This document shows positions 7,412 through 14,699 of a DNA stretch of 20,332 nt, one piece after another. The position numbers and the translations under genes are program-made. Every line of letters begins with the position of its first letter. Position 1 is the stretch's first letter. This DNA is from JBLHOS01 sp047623825 (GTDB lineage Bacteria; Pseudomonadota; Alphaproteobacteria; Rhodobacterales; Rhodobacteraceae). Under the pieces are notes generated by a model, which was not told the DNA's origin, made no database searches, and was given only the letters and a program-made list of their open reading frames with translations. The stretch lies in NCBI GenBank assembly GCA_047623825.1, contig JBLHOS010000055.1, positions 1 through 20,332 on the forward strand, read 5' to 3'.

Positions 7412-8101
7412 ATGCAATTATGGGTAGGGCTGGGAAATCCCGGTGCGAAATACGCCAATAACCGACATAATATCGGATTCATGGCATTGGACCGGATCGC
7501 CGAAGACCATGGTTTTGCGCCGTGGCGCGGCAAATTTCAGGGTAGCCTCAGCGAAGGGCGTCTTGGGTCGCAGAAAATTATGCTGCTAAAGCCTGAAACC
7601 TTCATGAACCTGTCGGGTCAATCGGTCGGTGAGGCGATGCGCTTTTTCAAACTCGCGCCCGAAGACATCACGGTGTTTCATGATGAACTTGATCTGGTGC
7701 CCGGCAAGGTCCGGGTCAAGCAAAGTGGGGGCCATGCGGGTCACAACGGCTTGCGGTCTTTGCACGCGCATATCGGCGAAACCTACACGCGGGTTCGTCT
7801 GGGCATTGGTCATCCTGGTCACAAAGACCGTGTTGCGGCCTATGTCCTGTCAGATTTTGCCAAGGCGGAACAGAACTGGCTGGACGATGTGTTACGCGGT
7901 CTGTGTGATGGTGTCCCAGAATTGGCAAACGGCGACAGTGGGCGATTTTTGAATGCGGTTGCCTTGCGAACAGCACCGCCGCGGTCGTCACCATCTGCTT
8001 CAAAACCTGACGCAGATGCACGCAATGCCGCTGTCCCGGTCCCTGAGGTTGTGGACGAGCCGCGCAACGCGATGCAACGGCTGGTGGATAGGTTTAGATG
8101 A
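7412..8101 (+). CDS. pth: Peptidyl-tRNA hydrolase with C-terminal extension
   Basis: Pth cleaves the ester bond of peptidyl-tRNAs released prematurely from ribosomes, recycling tRNA. Its active-site residues are all visible: Asn9 in GLGNPG, His19 in NRHNIGF, Asn66 in TFMNLSG, Asp91 in FHDELD, and Asn in GHNGLRS. The catalytic domain ends near residue 190 as in the E. coli enzyme. About 40 further residues follow: a Pro/Ala/Ser-rich linker and a final basic helix NAMQRLVDRFR. The start at 7412 is the only sensible one. The stop overlaps the start of the DUF2332 gene (ATGA), implying translational coupling. A promoter is visible upstream. Confidence 0.97.
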   Translation: MQLWVGLGNPGAKYANNRHNIGFMALDRIAEDHGFAPWRGKFQGSLSEGRLGSQKIMLLKPETFMNLSGQSVGEAMRFFKLAPEDITVFHDELDLVPGKVRVKQSGGHAGHNGLRSLHAHIGETYTRVRLGIGHPGHKDRVAAYVLSDFAKAEQNWLDDVLRGLCDGVPELANGDSGRFLNAVALRTAPPRSSPSASKPDADARNAAVPVPEVVDEPRNAMQRLVDRFR

Positions 8102-9153
8102 GTGTTGAGGTCGTCCGCAACGCGTTTCGGCGACAGGCCAAAAGCTGTGAGCTGTTAGGCTCCCCCTTCATGGGACGGCTGATGCGCCTTTGCGCGGACC
8201 GTCTGCAACCTAACTCGGCTATTGCAGAACAAATCCTGTCATGGCCCGGCAATGTCAGTTCGGACGGCGTGTCCGTTCCGTTGCGCATTGCGGGAAGTCT
8301 GCATGGCCTGTGTCTGGATGGATCGGACCCAGCTCTCATTGCGGCCTATCCGCCAAATGATGTGCCCGATGATCAGCTGTGGGCGGCGGTTGACGGCGCG
8401 CTTGGCCGCCATCAAGACCGCCTGCGAGATTGGTTGTCCCAAGCCCCTCAAACCAATGAGGTTCGTCGCAGCGTTGCGTTGATTGCTGCCGCTCTTTGGG
8501 CCAAACAGCAATTCGATCTGCCATTTATCTTGTCAGAGCTTGGGGCCAGTGCAGGCCTTAACCTTGGTCTTGATCGGTTCGGTCTGGAGGTTGCGGGCCG
8601 CGTTTATGGCGTGCCAGACAGCCCGGTCATGCTGCGGCCGATCTGGACAGGTGATGCCCCGCAGGACAGCCAGATCAAGGTTGTTGAGGCGGCAGGTGTC
8701 GACCTCAACCCGCTTGATACCGAAGACCCGGCCAGCGCCCTTCGGATCGCAGCCTATCTTTGGCCAGACCAACCTGAACGCCTGCAACTTACCAAAGGCG
8801 CAATTGCTCTGCGCCCAACCTACCCAGATGCGGGCGATGCGGCGGCATGGTTAGAGACACGATTGCAAACCCCACGCCCCGGACATATTCACATGGTCTA
8901 CCACACGATCGCTTGGCAGTATTTTCCGCCAGAGACACAGGCCCGTTGTGCGGCGGCCCTTGCATCGGCTGGTGCAGCAGCTACGCCAAACGCCCCAATT
9001 GTGCATTTCGGGATGGAGGCGGATGATCAGCCGCGCGATGCCGCGATGCGCGCACAGGTCTGGCCCGGCGGCGATATCTATAGCCTTGGCCGTGTTGACT
9101 TTCATGGTCGCTCAATCGATTGGGCGCCGCAGAAAACCACCAGTGCCGACTAG
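8098..9153 (+). CDS. DUF2332 domain-containing protein
   Basis: A 351-residue protein with no signal peptide or membrane segment, matching my recollection of DUF2332. The N-terminal helical part contains FRRQAKSCELLGSPFMGRLM (residues 9-28). A central ELGASAGLNLGLDRF (about 148-162) resembles a glycine-rich SAM- or nucleotide-binding loop after a strand. Near residue 270 MVYHTIAWQYFP follows, and the C-terminus contains YSLGRVDFHGRSIDW. The layout suggests a methyltransferase-like Rossmann fold, but no activity is known to me. Its ATG overlaps the pth stop by 4 nt, so it is co-translated with Pth. A role in tRNA or peptide recycling would be inference from position only. Confidence 0.85.
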   Translation: MSVEVVRNAFRRQAKSCELLGSPFMGRLMRLCADRLQPNSAIAEQILSWPGNVSSDGVSVPLRIAGSLHGLCLDGSDPALIAAYPPNDVPDDQLWAAVDGALGRHQDRLRDWLSQAPQTNEVRRSVALIAAALWAKQQFDLPFILSELGASAGLNLGLDRFGLEVAGRVYGVPDSPVMLRPIWTGDAPQDSQIKVVEAAGVDLNPLDTEDPASALRIAAYLWPDQPERLQLTKGAIALRPTYPDAGDAAAWLETRLQTPRPGHIHMVYHTIAWQYFPPETQARCAAALASAGAAATPNAPIVHFGMEADDQPRDAAMRAQVWPGGDIYSLGRVDFHGRSIDWAPQKTTSAD

Positions 9154-9195
9154 CGGGAACTGGTAAGAAGTTGCAATATTTATAGGAGTTTTGCG

Positions 9196-9594
9196 ATGTC
9201 ATTGGAAATGAACCCGTCGGTCAACGTGCTGGGGACGACCTTGCAATCGTGCTCTACCAATCCGATCACAGGCTTTTTTCGCAACGGCTGTTGTGACACG
9301 GGGCCTGCTGATCATGGCTCCCATACTGTGTGTTCGGTGATGACGGCAGAGTTTCTGGCGTATTCAAAATATGTTGGCAATGACCTGTCGACACCCCGGC
9401 CAGAATTTGGCTTTGCCGGCCTGAAACCCGGTGACAGCTGGTGCCTGTGCGCTGGTCGGTTTGTGCAGGCATATGATGAGGGGTGCGCACCTTTGGTCTC
9501 GCTGGACGCCACCCATGCCGGCTCTTTGGAAATCGTACCATTGCACGTGCTGCAGGAGCGTGCGTTTGACCGCAACGGTGCTCAGCCTGACTGA
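9196..9594 (+). CDS. DUF2237 family protein
   Basis: A 132-residue soluble protein whose whole length fits DUF2237. NVLGTTLQSCS (about residues 9-19), TGFFRNGCCDTGPADHGSHT (about 25-44), AEFLAYSKYVGNDLSTPRPE and FAGLKPGDSWCLCAGRF follow in order, ending in a short helix. The invariant cysteines (CCDTG, WCLCA) may bind metal or form disulfides; the function is unknown. The start at 9196 follows AGGAG by 7 nt. It lies 42 nt after the DUF2332 gene on the same strand and could be part of the pth unit. Its 3' end meets a probably broken minus-strand gene. Confidence 0.85.
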   Translation: MSLEMNPSVNVLGTTLQSCSTNPITGFFRNGCCDTGPADHGSHTVCSVMTAEFLAYSKYVGNDLSTPRPEFGFAGLKPGDSWCLCAGRFVQAYDEGCAPLVSLDATHAGSLEIVPLHVLQERAFDRNGAQPD

Positions 9595-9789
9595 AGCCGC
9601 CGATTGGCACAACGCTGCCGCGATCATAACGGAATCCGCTTTTGCCCTCGGGCTCATATGCATCAACTTTGACCTGGGCAAAGCCCATCGCAGTCAGCTC
9701 GGCGACACTACCGTCGATGACGGTATCCGTTGTGCCAGTCCCGTTGTTGACATCACCGCGACGGCGATTGGCAGCGCAATAAGGGTCAT
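9595..9789 (-). pseudogene. Frameshifted gene for a small exported protein (inferred)
   Basis: From the minus-strand ATG at 9789 the first 20 residues form a hydrophobic signal-peptide-like segment ending TTGLAQ, followed in that frame by a stop 11 codons on. In the next frame the sequence continues with a well-formed stretch (TDTVIDGSVAELTAMGF, then QVKVDAYEPEGKSGFRYDRG and VVPIGGFS). Restoring one A in the CACAACGG at the junction gives TTGLAQTDTVIDG, a natural cleavage site and mature start. The second frame has no stop until 9266, inside DUF2237 on the other strand, so the true 3' end is lost or unclear. Lysine codons lie just upstream of the ATG in the same frame, as in a signal-peptide n-region, without a standard start. 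A short secreted protein of PepSY-like size is possible; I do not recognise the family. Confidence 0.45.
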
Positions 9790-9924
9790 AATGCATTTCT
9801 TTTTCGAAAGTGTATGTGCTACTGCGGCGCCTACGATACGCCCCGAAAGGACCTGATCAAACCGGCAGGTCTGTAAACACCAATTCTATGCCGATAAACC
9901 GCAGTTCACGCGTATTGGTAGAAA

Positions 9925-11157
9925 TCAGGCGCCGGTATTCATGTCCGTACCAAGCGCCTTGGCGACGGTAAAGATGTCCTTGTCGCCACGGCCACACATA
10001 TTCATGCAGATGATGTGGTCAGCCGGCAGGGTCGGGGCGATCTTCATCACATGGGCCAACGCATGCGAAGGTTCCAACGCTGGAATGATCCCTTCCAACT
10101 CACAACAAAGTTGAAACGCTGCCAGCGCCTCAACATCGGTGATCGAAACATATTGCGCGCGACCGATTTCATGTAGCCAGGCGTGCTCTGGCCCGATGCC
10201 TGGATAATCCAATCCCGCGGATATCGAAAAACCTTCGAGGATCTGCCCGTCGTCATCCTGCAAAAGATAGGTCCGGTTACCATGCAGCACGCCGGGCCGT
10301 CCACCGGTCAGTGAGGCACAATGCTCCATCTTAGAATTCACGCCTTTGCCACCAGCCTCAACCCCGATGATAGCGACCTCTTTGTCGTCCAGAAACGGAA
10401 AGAACAGCCCCATCGCGTTTGAGCCGCCACCGATCGCTGCGATCAATGTGTCGGGATAGCGACCCTCCGCCTCCATCATTTGTTCTTTGGTCTCCTTGCC
10501 GATGATCGCTTGAAAATCACGGACCATGGCGGGGTAGGGGTGGGGTCCGGCCACGGTGCCGATGCAGTAAAATGTGTCGCGCACGTTGGTAACCCAGTCG
10601 CGCATCGCATCGTTCATCGCGTCCTTCAACGTGCCGCGCCCAGACGTGACGGATACCACTTCGGCCCCCAGAAGTTTCATCCGAAAGACGTTGGGCGCCT
10701 GACGTTCAACATCATGCGCACCCATGTAGACCACGCATTTCAGGCCAAACTTAGCACAAACGGTCGCCGTCGCCACGCCGTGCTGGCCAGCTCCTGTCTC
10801 TGCGATGATCCGGGTCTTGCCCATGCGTCGCGCCAGAATGATCTGTCCCAAGACGTTGTTGATTTTGTGCGCGCCGGTATGGTTCAGCTCATCACGCTTC
10901 ATATAGACCTTGGCACCGCCCAGATGCTCGGTCAGCCGTTCCGCGTGATACAGTGGACTGGGCCGGCCGACATAGTGCTTCCATAGGAAGTTCATCTGGT
11001 CCCAAAAGGACTGGTCGGTTTTGGCAAACTCGTACTGCTCTTCCAATTCCAGGATCAGGGGCATTAGTGTTTCACTGACAAACCGACCGCCAAAATCGCC
11101 GAACCGGCCATTCTCATCCGGGCCCGTCATAAAGCTGTTGATCAGATCTTCGGCCAT
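9925..11157 (-). CDS. trpB: Tryptophan synthase beta subunit
   Basis: TrpB condenses indole with L-serine to give L-tryptophan using pyridoxal phosphate, in complex with TrpA. The 410 residues fit the standard TrpB1 type. The PLP-binding lysine is Lys98 in ELNHTGAHKINN, the catalytic glutamate lies in AETGAGQHGVA, and the PLP phosphate loop is GGGSNAMG. The C-terminal substrate region CGRGDKD is present. The start at 11157 lies 2 nt after the trpF stop and is served by GGGAG inside the trpF 3' end, so the two are translationally coupled. It is the last gene of the ihfB-lapA-trpF-trpB unit. I see no strong terminator after it. Confidence 0.97.
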   Translation of the reverse strand: MAEDLINSFMTGPDENGRFGDFGGRFVSETLMPLILELEEQYEFAKTDQSFWDQMNFLWKHYVGRPSPLYHAERLTEHLGGAKVYMKRDELNHTGAHKINNVLGQIILARRMGKTRIIAETGAGQHGVATATVCAKFGLKCVVYMGAHDVERQAPNVFRMKLLGAEVVSVTSGRGTLKDAMNDAMRDWVTNVRDTFYCIGTVAGPHPYPAMVRDFQAIIGKETKEQMMEAEGRYPDTLIAAIGGGSNAMGLFFPFLDDKEVAIIGVEAGGKGVNSKMEHCASLTGGRPGVLHGNRTYLLQDDDGQILEGFSISAGLDYPGIGPEHAWLHEIGRAQYVSITDVEALAAFQLCCELEGIIPALEPSHALAHVMKIAPTLPADHIICMNMCGRGDKDIFTVAKALGTDMNTGA

Positions 11158-11159
11158 TC

Positions 11160-11801
11160 TTACATCTCCCGTAGGGCCGCCGCGAAGGCGTCCATTGTCT
11201 TTGCATCCTTAACCCCCGGCGCGCATTCAACGCCAGAGCTGACATCCACTTGCCGCGCGCCTGTTAGGCGTACGGCCTCAGCCACATTCTGCGGCGTCAA
11301 TCCACCGGCCAGCATCCACGGCACAGGCCACCTGCGCCCAGCAATCAGGCGCCAGTCAAACGCGACGCCGTTCCCACCGGGCAACTCTGCGCCCGTTGCT
11401 GGCTTGGCGTCGATCAGAAGTTGGTCACAGACCGCGGCATATTCCACAAGCTTCGGTAAATCGCTGGCGTCTGCGACCCCGACTGCCTTCATGACCGGCA
11501 GCCCATAACGGGCCTTGATTTCGATCACACGTGCCGTCGTTTCCGTTCCATGCAGTTGCAACATATCGATGGGCACTTTTTCTGTTAGGAGATCTAGCGC
11601 GTCATTGTCAGCGTTCACCACCAAAGCCACTTTTGCCACACCCATTGGGACGAGTTGGGCTAGTGCGCGCGCTTCTGACAGGCTCAGATGGCGAGGTGAT
11701 TTCTCAAAGAACACGAACCCGACATAGCGCGCTCCTGCAGCCACAGCAGTGGCAACATCGTCTGGCGTACGGAGCCCACAAAATTTAATTGCGATCGTCA
11801 T
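11160..11801 (-). CDS. trpF: Phosphoribosylanthranilate isomerase
   Basis: TrpF carries out the Amadori rearrangement of N-(5-phosphoribosyl)anthranilate to CdRP in tryptophan synthesis. It has 213 residues and a (beta-alpha)8 barrel pattern. The general base Cys8 is in IKFCGL, the general acid Asp is in LLIDAK near residue 130, GFVFFEKSPRH binds substrate, and the phosphate sites are MLAGGLTPQNV and DVSSGVE. The start at 11801 lies 9 nt after the lapA stop without a clear Shine-Dalgarno, which suggests coupling to lapA translation. The gene is coupled to trpB downstream. Confidence 0.96.
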   Translation of the reverse strand: MTIAIKFCGLRTPDDVATAVAAGARYVGFVFFEKSPRHLSLSEARALAQLVPMGVAKVALVVNADNDALDLLTEKVPIDMLQLHGTETTARVIEIKARYGLPVMKAVGVADASDLPKLVEYAAVCDQLLIDAKPATGAELPGGNGVAFDWRLIAGRRWPVPWMLAGGLTPQNVAEAVRLTGARQVDVSSGVECAPGVKDAKTMDAFAAALREM

Positions 11802-11810
11802 GGGACGGGC

Positions 11811-12173
11811 TTAGCGCGAAGCGCGGCCATCCTCAAGCAGGGTGAGGATCTCATCCTTGCCTTCGTTAGTGCGACCTTTGAGGGTTTCGACCTCTTGTTG
11901 CAGGCGTGTGCTCTTGCGGCGATGGGTCTTTGCATCGACGCGGTGGCGATGCTCCCGGAGCCATTCCCAGACAAAGCCAATCAAAAGGCCGATTACAATG
12001 CCACCAAACACGATCAAAAACTGCGGCAGATCCACTGAAATGGTTCCACCAGTCCACGCGGCCAGGTCATCATGGATCAGCCGCAGGGTCACAATATCAC
12101 GGTTTGCCACGGCAATAATGACTAGGCAAACCGCGATGACTGCTAGAAAAAGGTACTTCAGGTACCTGATCAC
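11811..12173 (-). CDS. lapA: LapA-domain (DUF1049) membrane protein
   Basis: LapA-family proteins are small inner-membrane proteins linked to lipopolysaccharide assembly. The 120 residues show the family layout: membrane helix 1 at about residues 5-23, the motif ANRDIVTLRL, membrane helix 2 at about 50-70 (LPQFLIVFGGIVIGLLIGFVW), then a basic, charged, probably coiled-coil cytoplasmic tail. The start is GTG at 12173, exactly abutting the TAA of ihfB, so translation is probably coupled. The ihfB-lapA order is common in Proteobacteria. Its link to trpF in one operon is characteristic of this bacterial group rather than functional. Confidence 0.85.
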   Translation of the reverse strand: MIRYLKYLFLAVIAVCLVIIAVANRDIVTLRLIHDDLAAWTGGTISVDLPQFLIVFGGIVIGLLIGFVWEWLREHRHRVDAKTHRRKSTRLQQEVETLKGRTNEGKDEILTLLEDGRASR

Positions 12174-12464
12174 TTAGTTGCTCTCATTTCCATTAAGTCG
12201 GTCGCGCAACAACTTGCCCGCCTTAAAGAAGGGGACATGTTTTTCCTCGACCGCAACGTTCTCGCCGGTTCGGGGATTACGACCGATACGGGCATCTCTC
12301 TTTTTGACCGAGAACGCACCGAAACCACGCAACTCAACGCGGTCACCGTTGGCCATAGCCGATATAATCTCTTCGAAGATCGCATTTACAATGCGCTCAA
12401 CGTCTCGTTGGTAAAGGTGCGGATTTTCTTCCGCGATCCTCTGGATTAGCACAGATCGTATCAT
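12174..12464 (-). CDS. ihfB: Integration host factor subunit beta
   Basis: IHF-beta pairs with IHF-alpha to bend DNA sharply in transcription, replication initiation and recombination. The 96 residues show the HU/IHF fold: an N-terminal helical dimerisation region, ELRGFGAFSVKKRDARIGRNPRTGE with the intercalating-arm Asn-Pro, and VEEKHVPFFKAGKLLRDRLN. It begins MIRSVLIQRIAEENPHLYQRDVE, the beta-subunit form. The start at 12464 is preceded by GGGAGGGG, a strong Shine-Dalgarno. It heads the ihfB-lapA-trpF-trpB unit and lies downstream of rpsA, the order seen in many Proteobacteria. Confidence 0.95.
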   Translation of the reverse strand: MIRSVLIQRIAEENPHLYQRDVERIVNAIFEEIISAMANGDRVELRGFGAFSVKKRDARIGRNPRTGENVAVEEKHVPFFKAGKLLRDRLNGNESN

Positions 12465-12499
12465 TCAACCCCTCCCACAAGGCGTTCCGACATCGTGAA

Positions 12500-12521
12500 A
12501 CTATAGGCAAAAACAGCTGTT
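12500..12521 (-). promoter_or_regulatory. Candidate ihfB promoter and palindrome
   Basis: The minus strand carries TATAGT (12505-12500) as a good -10. Just upstream lies a perfect 10-bp palindrome AACAGCTGTT (12521-12512), within the -10/-35 spacer. No strong -35 is visible, which would suit an activated or repressed promoter. Confidence 0.35.
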
Positions 12522-12704
12522 GAGGGAATTGCAAAGCCGCATGCCAAATGGGTAATTTCGCCCGTATCGGCATGTTTATCTTCGATTTCATGGCGCGACC
12601 TGCTGATGACCGCCCATCTGTCTGGTTTGTGCACTTTTAAATCGATGTGATTCGCCGTTCTCGCTGCATGCTCCGCGTGTATTTGCGCAGCTTCAGGCCG
12701 CATC

Positions 12705-12737
12705 AAATAAAAAGGGCCCCTGCGTTTGCAGAGGCCC
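12705..12737 (-). terminator. Rho-independent terminator of rpsA
   Basis: On the minus strand the arms GGGCCTCTGC and GCAGGGGCCC (one G-U pair) enclose a 4-nt loop, followed by TTTTTATTT. It lies 24 nt after the rpsA stop and separates rpsA from ihfB. Confidence 0.92.
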
Positions 12738-12761
12738 AATTTTCAATAGTCTGACGTCGTC

Positions 12762-14444
12762 TTAAGTGTCGTCGCCTTTCAGCGCGGCCCCCAAGATGTC
12801 GCCCAAAGATGCACCCGAGGCAGAGGAGCCATACTGTTCGACGGCCTCTTTCTCTTCTGCAATCTCGCGGGCTTTGATCGACAGACCCAAACGACGGGTC
12901 TTGGCGTCAACATTGGTCACGCGTGCGTCGACTTTATCACCAACCTGGAAGCGCTCTGGGCGCTGCTCGGCACGGTCACGGCTTAGATCAGAGCGGCGGA
13001 TGAAGGACTTCATGCCCTCATATTCCACTTCGATCCCGCCATCTTCGATGGCAGTAACTGCAACTGTGACGATGGTGCCGCGCTTGACCCCATCGACTGC
13101 GTCCGCAAACGGATCACCATCTACGGCTTTGATCGACAGCGAGATACGCTCTTTGTCGGTATCAACCTCGGACACAACCGCCTGAACGATGTCGCCCTTG
13201 CGGAAGTTGCCGATTACATCTTCGCCGCGGCCTTCCCATGTCAGATCTGACAAGTGAACCATGCCGTCGATGTCGTTGTCGAGGCCAACAAACAGACCGA
13301 ATTCGGTGATGTTTTTGACTTCGCCTTCGACTTGCGTACCGACAGGGAACTGCTCTGCGAACACTTCCCATGGGTTGCGCATGGTCTGCTTGAGACCAAG
13401 GGAAACGCGACGCTTGGCGCTGTCGATTTCCAGAACCATGACTTCCACTTCTTGCGAGGTGGAGACGATCTTGCCCGGATGGACGTTCTTTTTGGTCCAA
13501 GACATCTCTGACACGTGAACCAGACCTTCGACACCTGGCTCCAGCTCAACGAATGCACCGTAATCGGTGATGTTCGTGACCCGACCCATATGGGTGCTTT
13601 CCAGCGGATAGCGGCCTTCGACCAACGACCAAGGGTCGTCTTGCAGCTGCTTCATGCCAAGGCTGATGCGGTGCGTCTCTTTGTTGACCTTGATGACCTG
13701 AACTTTGACAGTTTCGCCAATGGTCAGAACTTCTTTTGGGTCGTTGACGCGGCGCCATGCCATGTCGGTGACGTGCAACAAGCCGTCCACACCACCCAGA
13801 TCAACGAATGCACCGTATTCGGTGATGTTCTTGACGACACCGTCGACAACATCGCCTTCGTTCAGTTTGCCGATGACTTCGGCGCGCTGCTCGGCACGGG
13901 ACTCTTCGAGGATCGCACGACGTGACACAACGATGTTGCCCCGACGACGGTCCATTTTCAAGATTTGGAATGGCTGCTTGAGACCCATCAATGGGCCTGC
14001 ATCACGCACGGGGCGCACATCCACTTGCGAGCCGGGCAAGAACGCAACCGCGCCGCCCAGATCGACAGTAAAGCCGCCTTTGACACGACCAAAGATCGCA
14101 CCATCAACACGGTCTTCGTCAGCATATGCTTTTTCGAGACGATCCCAGGCTGCTTCACGGCGTGCCATCTCGTGGCTGATAACCGCTTCGCCTTTGGAGT
14201 TCTCAACATTCCGCAAGAACACTTCAACTTCATCGCCAACGGCGATTTCAGAAGCTTCTCCAGGATTTGCAAATTCTTTTAGATCAACGCGGCCTTCCAT
14301 TTTGTAGCCGACGTCGATGATGGCTTGTCCCGCTTCGATTGCGATGACTTTGCCTTTGACAACACTGCCCTCTTCGGGCGTGTCGAGTTCGAAGCTTTCG
14401 TTCAGGAGGGCTTCGAATTCCTCCATAGTTGTATTAGCAGACAT
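12762..14444 (-). CDS. rpsA: 30S ribosomal protein S1
   Basis: S1 binds mRNA at the ribosome platform and helps unfold structured leaders. Its 560 residues match alphaproteobacterial S1. There are six S1 (OB-fold) repeats at about residues 24-91, 106-172, 193-261, 278-348, 365-435 and 452-520. Repeats 3-5 show the strong signatures NITEYGAFVDLGGVDGLLHVTD, NITDYGAFVELEPGVEGLVHVSE and NITEFGLFVGLDNDIDGMVHLSD. The acidic N-terminus (EEFEALLNESFELD) is the part that docks on S2 in known S1 proteins. The start at 14444 is preceded by AAGGA about 11 nt upstream. It has its own promoter, a long structured leader and a terminator, so it is likely monocistronic and perhaps autoregulated. Confidence 0.97.
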   Translation of the reverse strand: MSANTTMEEFEALLNESFELDTPEEGSVVKGKVIAIEAGQAIIDVGYKMEGRVDLKEFANPGEASEIAVGDEVEVFLRNVENSKGEAVISHEMARREAAWDRLEKAYADEDRVDGAIFGRVKGGFTVDLGGAVAFLPGSQVDVRPVRDAGPLMGLKQPFQILKMDRRRGNIVVSRRAILEESRAEQRAEVIGKLNEGDVVDGVVKNITEYGAFVDLGGVDGLLHVTDMAWRRVNDPKEVLTIGETVKVQVIKVNKETHRISLGMKQLQDDPWSLVEGRYPLESTHMGRVTNITDYGAFVELEPGVEGLVHVSEMSWTKKNVHPGKIVSTSQEVEVMVLEIDSAKRRVSLGLKQTMRNPWEVFAEQFPVGTQVEGEVKNITEFGLFVGLDNDIDGMVHLSDLTWEGRGEDVIGNFRKGDIVQAVVSEVDTDKERISLSIKAVDGDPFADAVDGVKRGTIVTVAVTAIEDGGIEVEYEGMKSFIRRSDLSRDRAEQRPERFQVGDKVDARVTNVDAKTRRLGLSIKAREIAEEKEAVEQYGSSASGASLGDILGAALKGDDT

Positions 14445-14530
14445 ACGGGTTCAGTTTCCTTTTCAATCACATTTTATCGGGCCGTGCGGTTGTCTCCGCA
14501 GGTCTTTCAGTTGGTTTTGACGATTTGGGC

Positions 14531-14578
14531 CGCAAACTAATCAGGGCCGCGACTTTCGTCCGACCCTGCTTATCTGCG
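14531..14578 (-). ncRNA. Extended hairpin in the rpsA 5' leader
   Basis: In the predicted transcript the element starts about 20 nt after the likely start site. It folds as nested helices CGCAGA/TTTGCG, TAA/TTA, CAGGGTCG/CGGCCCTG and GAC/GTC, capped by a GAAA tetraloop. This gives about 20 pairs (two G-U), broken by two single-G bulges and a one-base mismatch. It could be an S1 autoregulatory site or an mRNA stabiliser. I cannot say whether it matches a described leader family. Confidence 0.55.
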
Positions 14579-14604
14579 ACGTTTACCGCCTTATTATCGC
14601 GCGG

Positions 14605-14633
14605 GATATAGGCTGGGTTGGGGGGCGATGCAA
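14605..14633 (-). promoter_or_regulatory. Sigma-70-type promoter of rpsA
   Basis: On the minus strand TTGCAT (14633-14628), 17-nt spacer, TATATC (14610-14605). Transcription would start near 14598, giving a leader of about 150 nt. Confidence 0.7.
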
Positions 14634-14649
14634 GGGGGCTCAGCGCAAA

Positions 14650-14683
14650 GGACCCGCTGCATCTACGATGTTGCGGGTTGTCC
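14650..14683 (-). terminator. Terminator-like hairpin between the acyltransferase gene and rpsA
   Basis: On the minus strand ACCCGC...GCGGGT encloses CATC-GTA-GATG, with GGAC/GTCC-type flanking pairing and only TTT after it. It lies 17 nt after the acyltransferase stop and before the rpsA promoter, a natural end for the aroA-cmk unit. The short T-run makes efficiency uncertain. Confidence 0.5.
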
Positions 14684-14699
14684 GCCCTTGCAGCGCATG

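Noticed and set aside
9266..9594. Continuation of a minus-strand frame through DUF2237
   Set aside because: It is the antisense of a clear DUF2237 gene and loses coding character there; only the 9595-9789 part looks like a former gene.
9851..9924. Minus-strand fragment NTRELRFIGIELVFTDLP after trpB, resembling the end of a VapC-type PIN protein
   Set aside because: About 22 codons only, with the upstream part inside trpB in another frame. Too short to support a toxin remnant.
12461..12739. 92-codon minus-strand frame between rpsA and ihfB
   Set aside because: It begins within the rpsA terminator, runs through the ihfB promoter region, and matches no family.
13241..14307. Several long frames opposite or within rpsA
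   Set aside because: They arise from the repeated S1 domains and strong codon bias; none has independent support.
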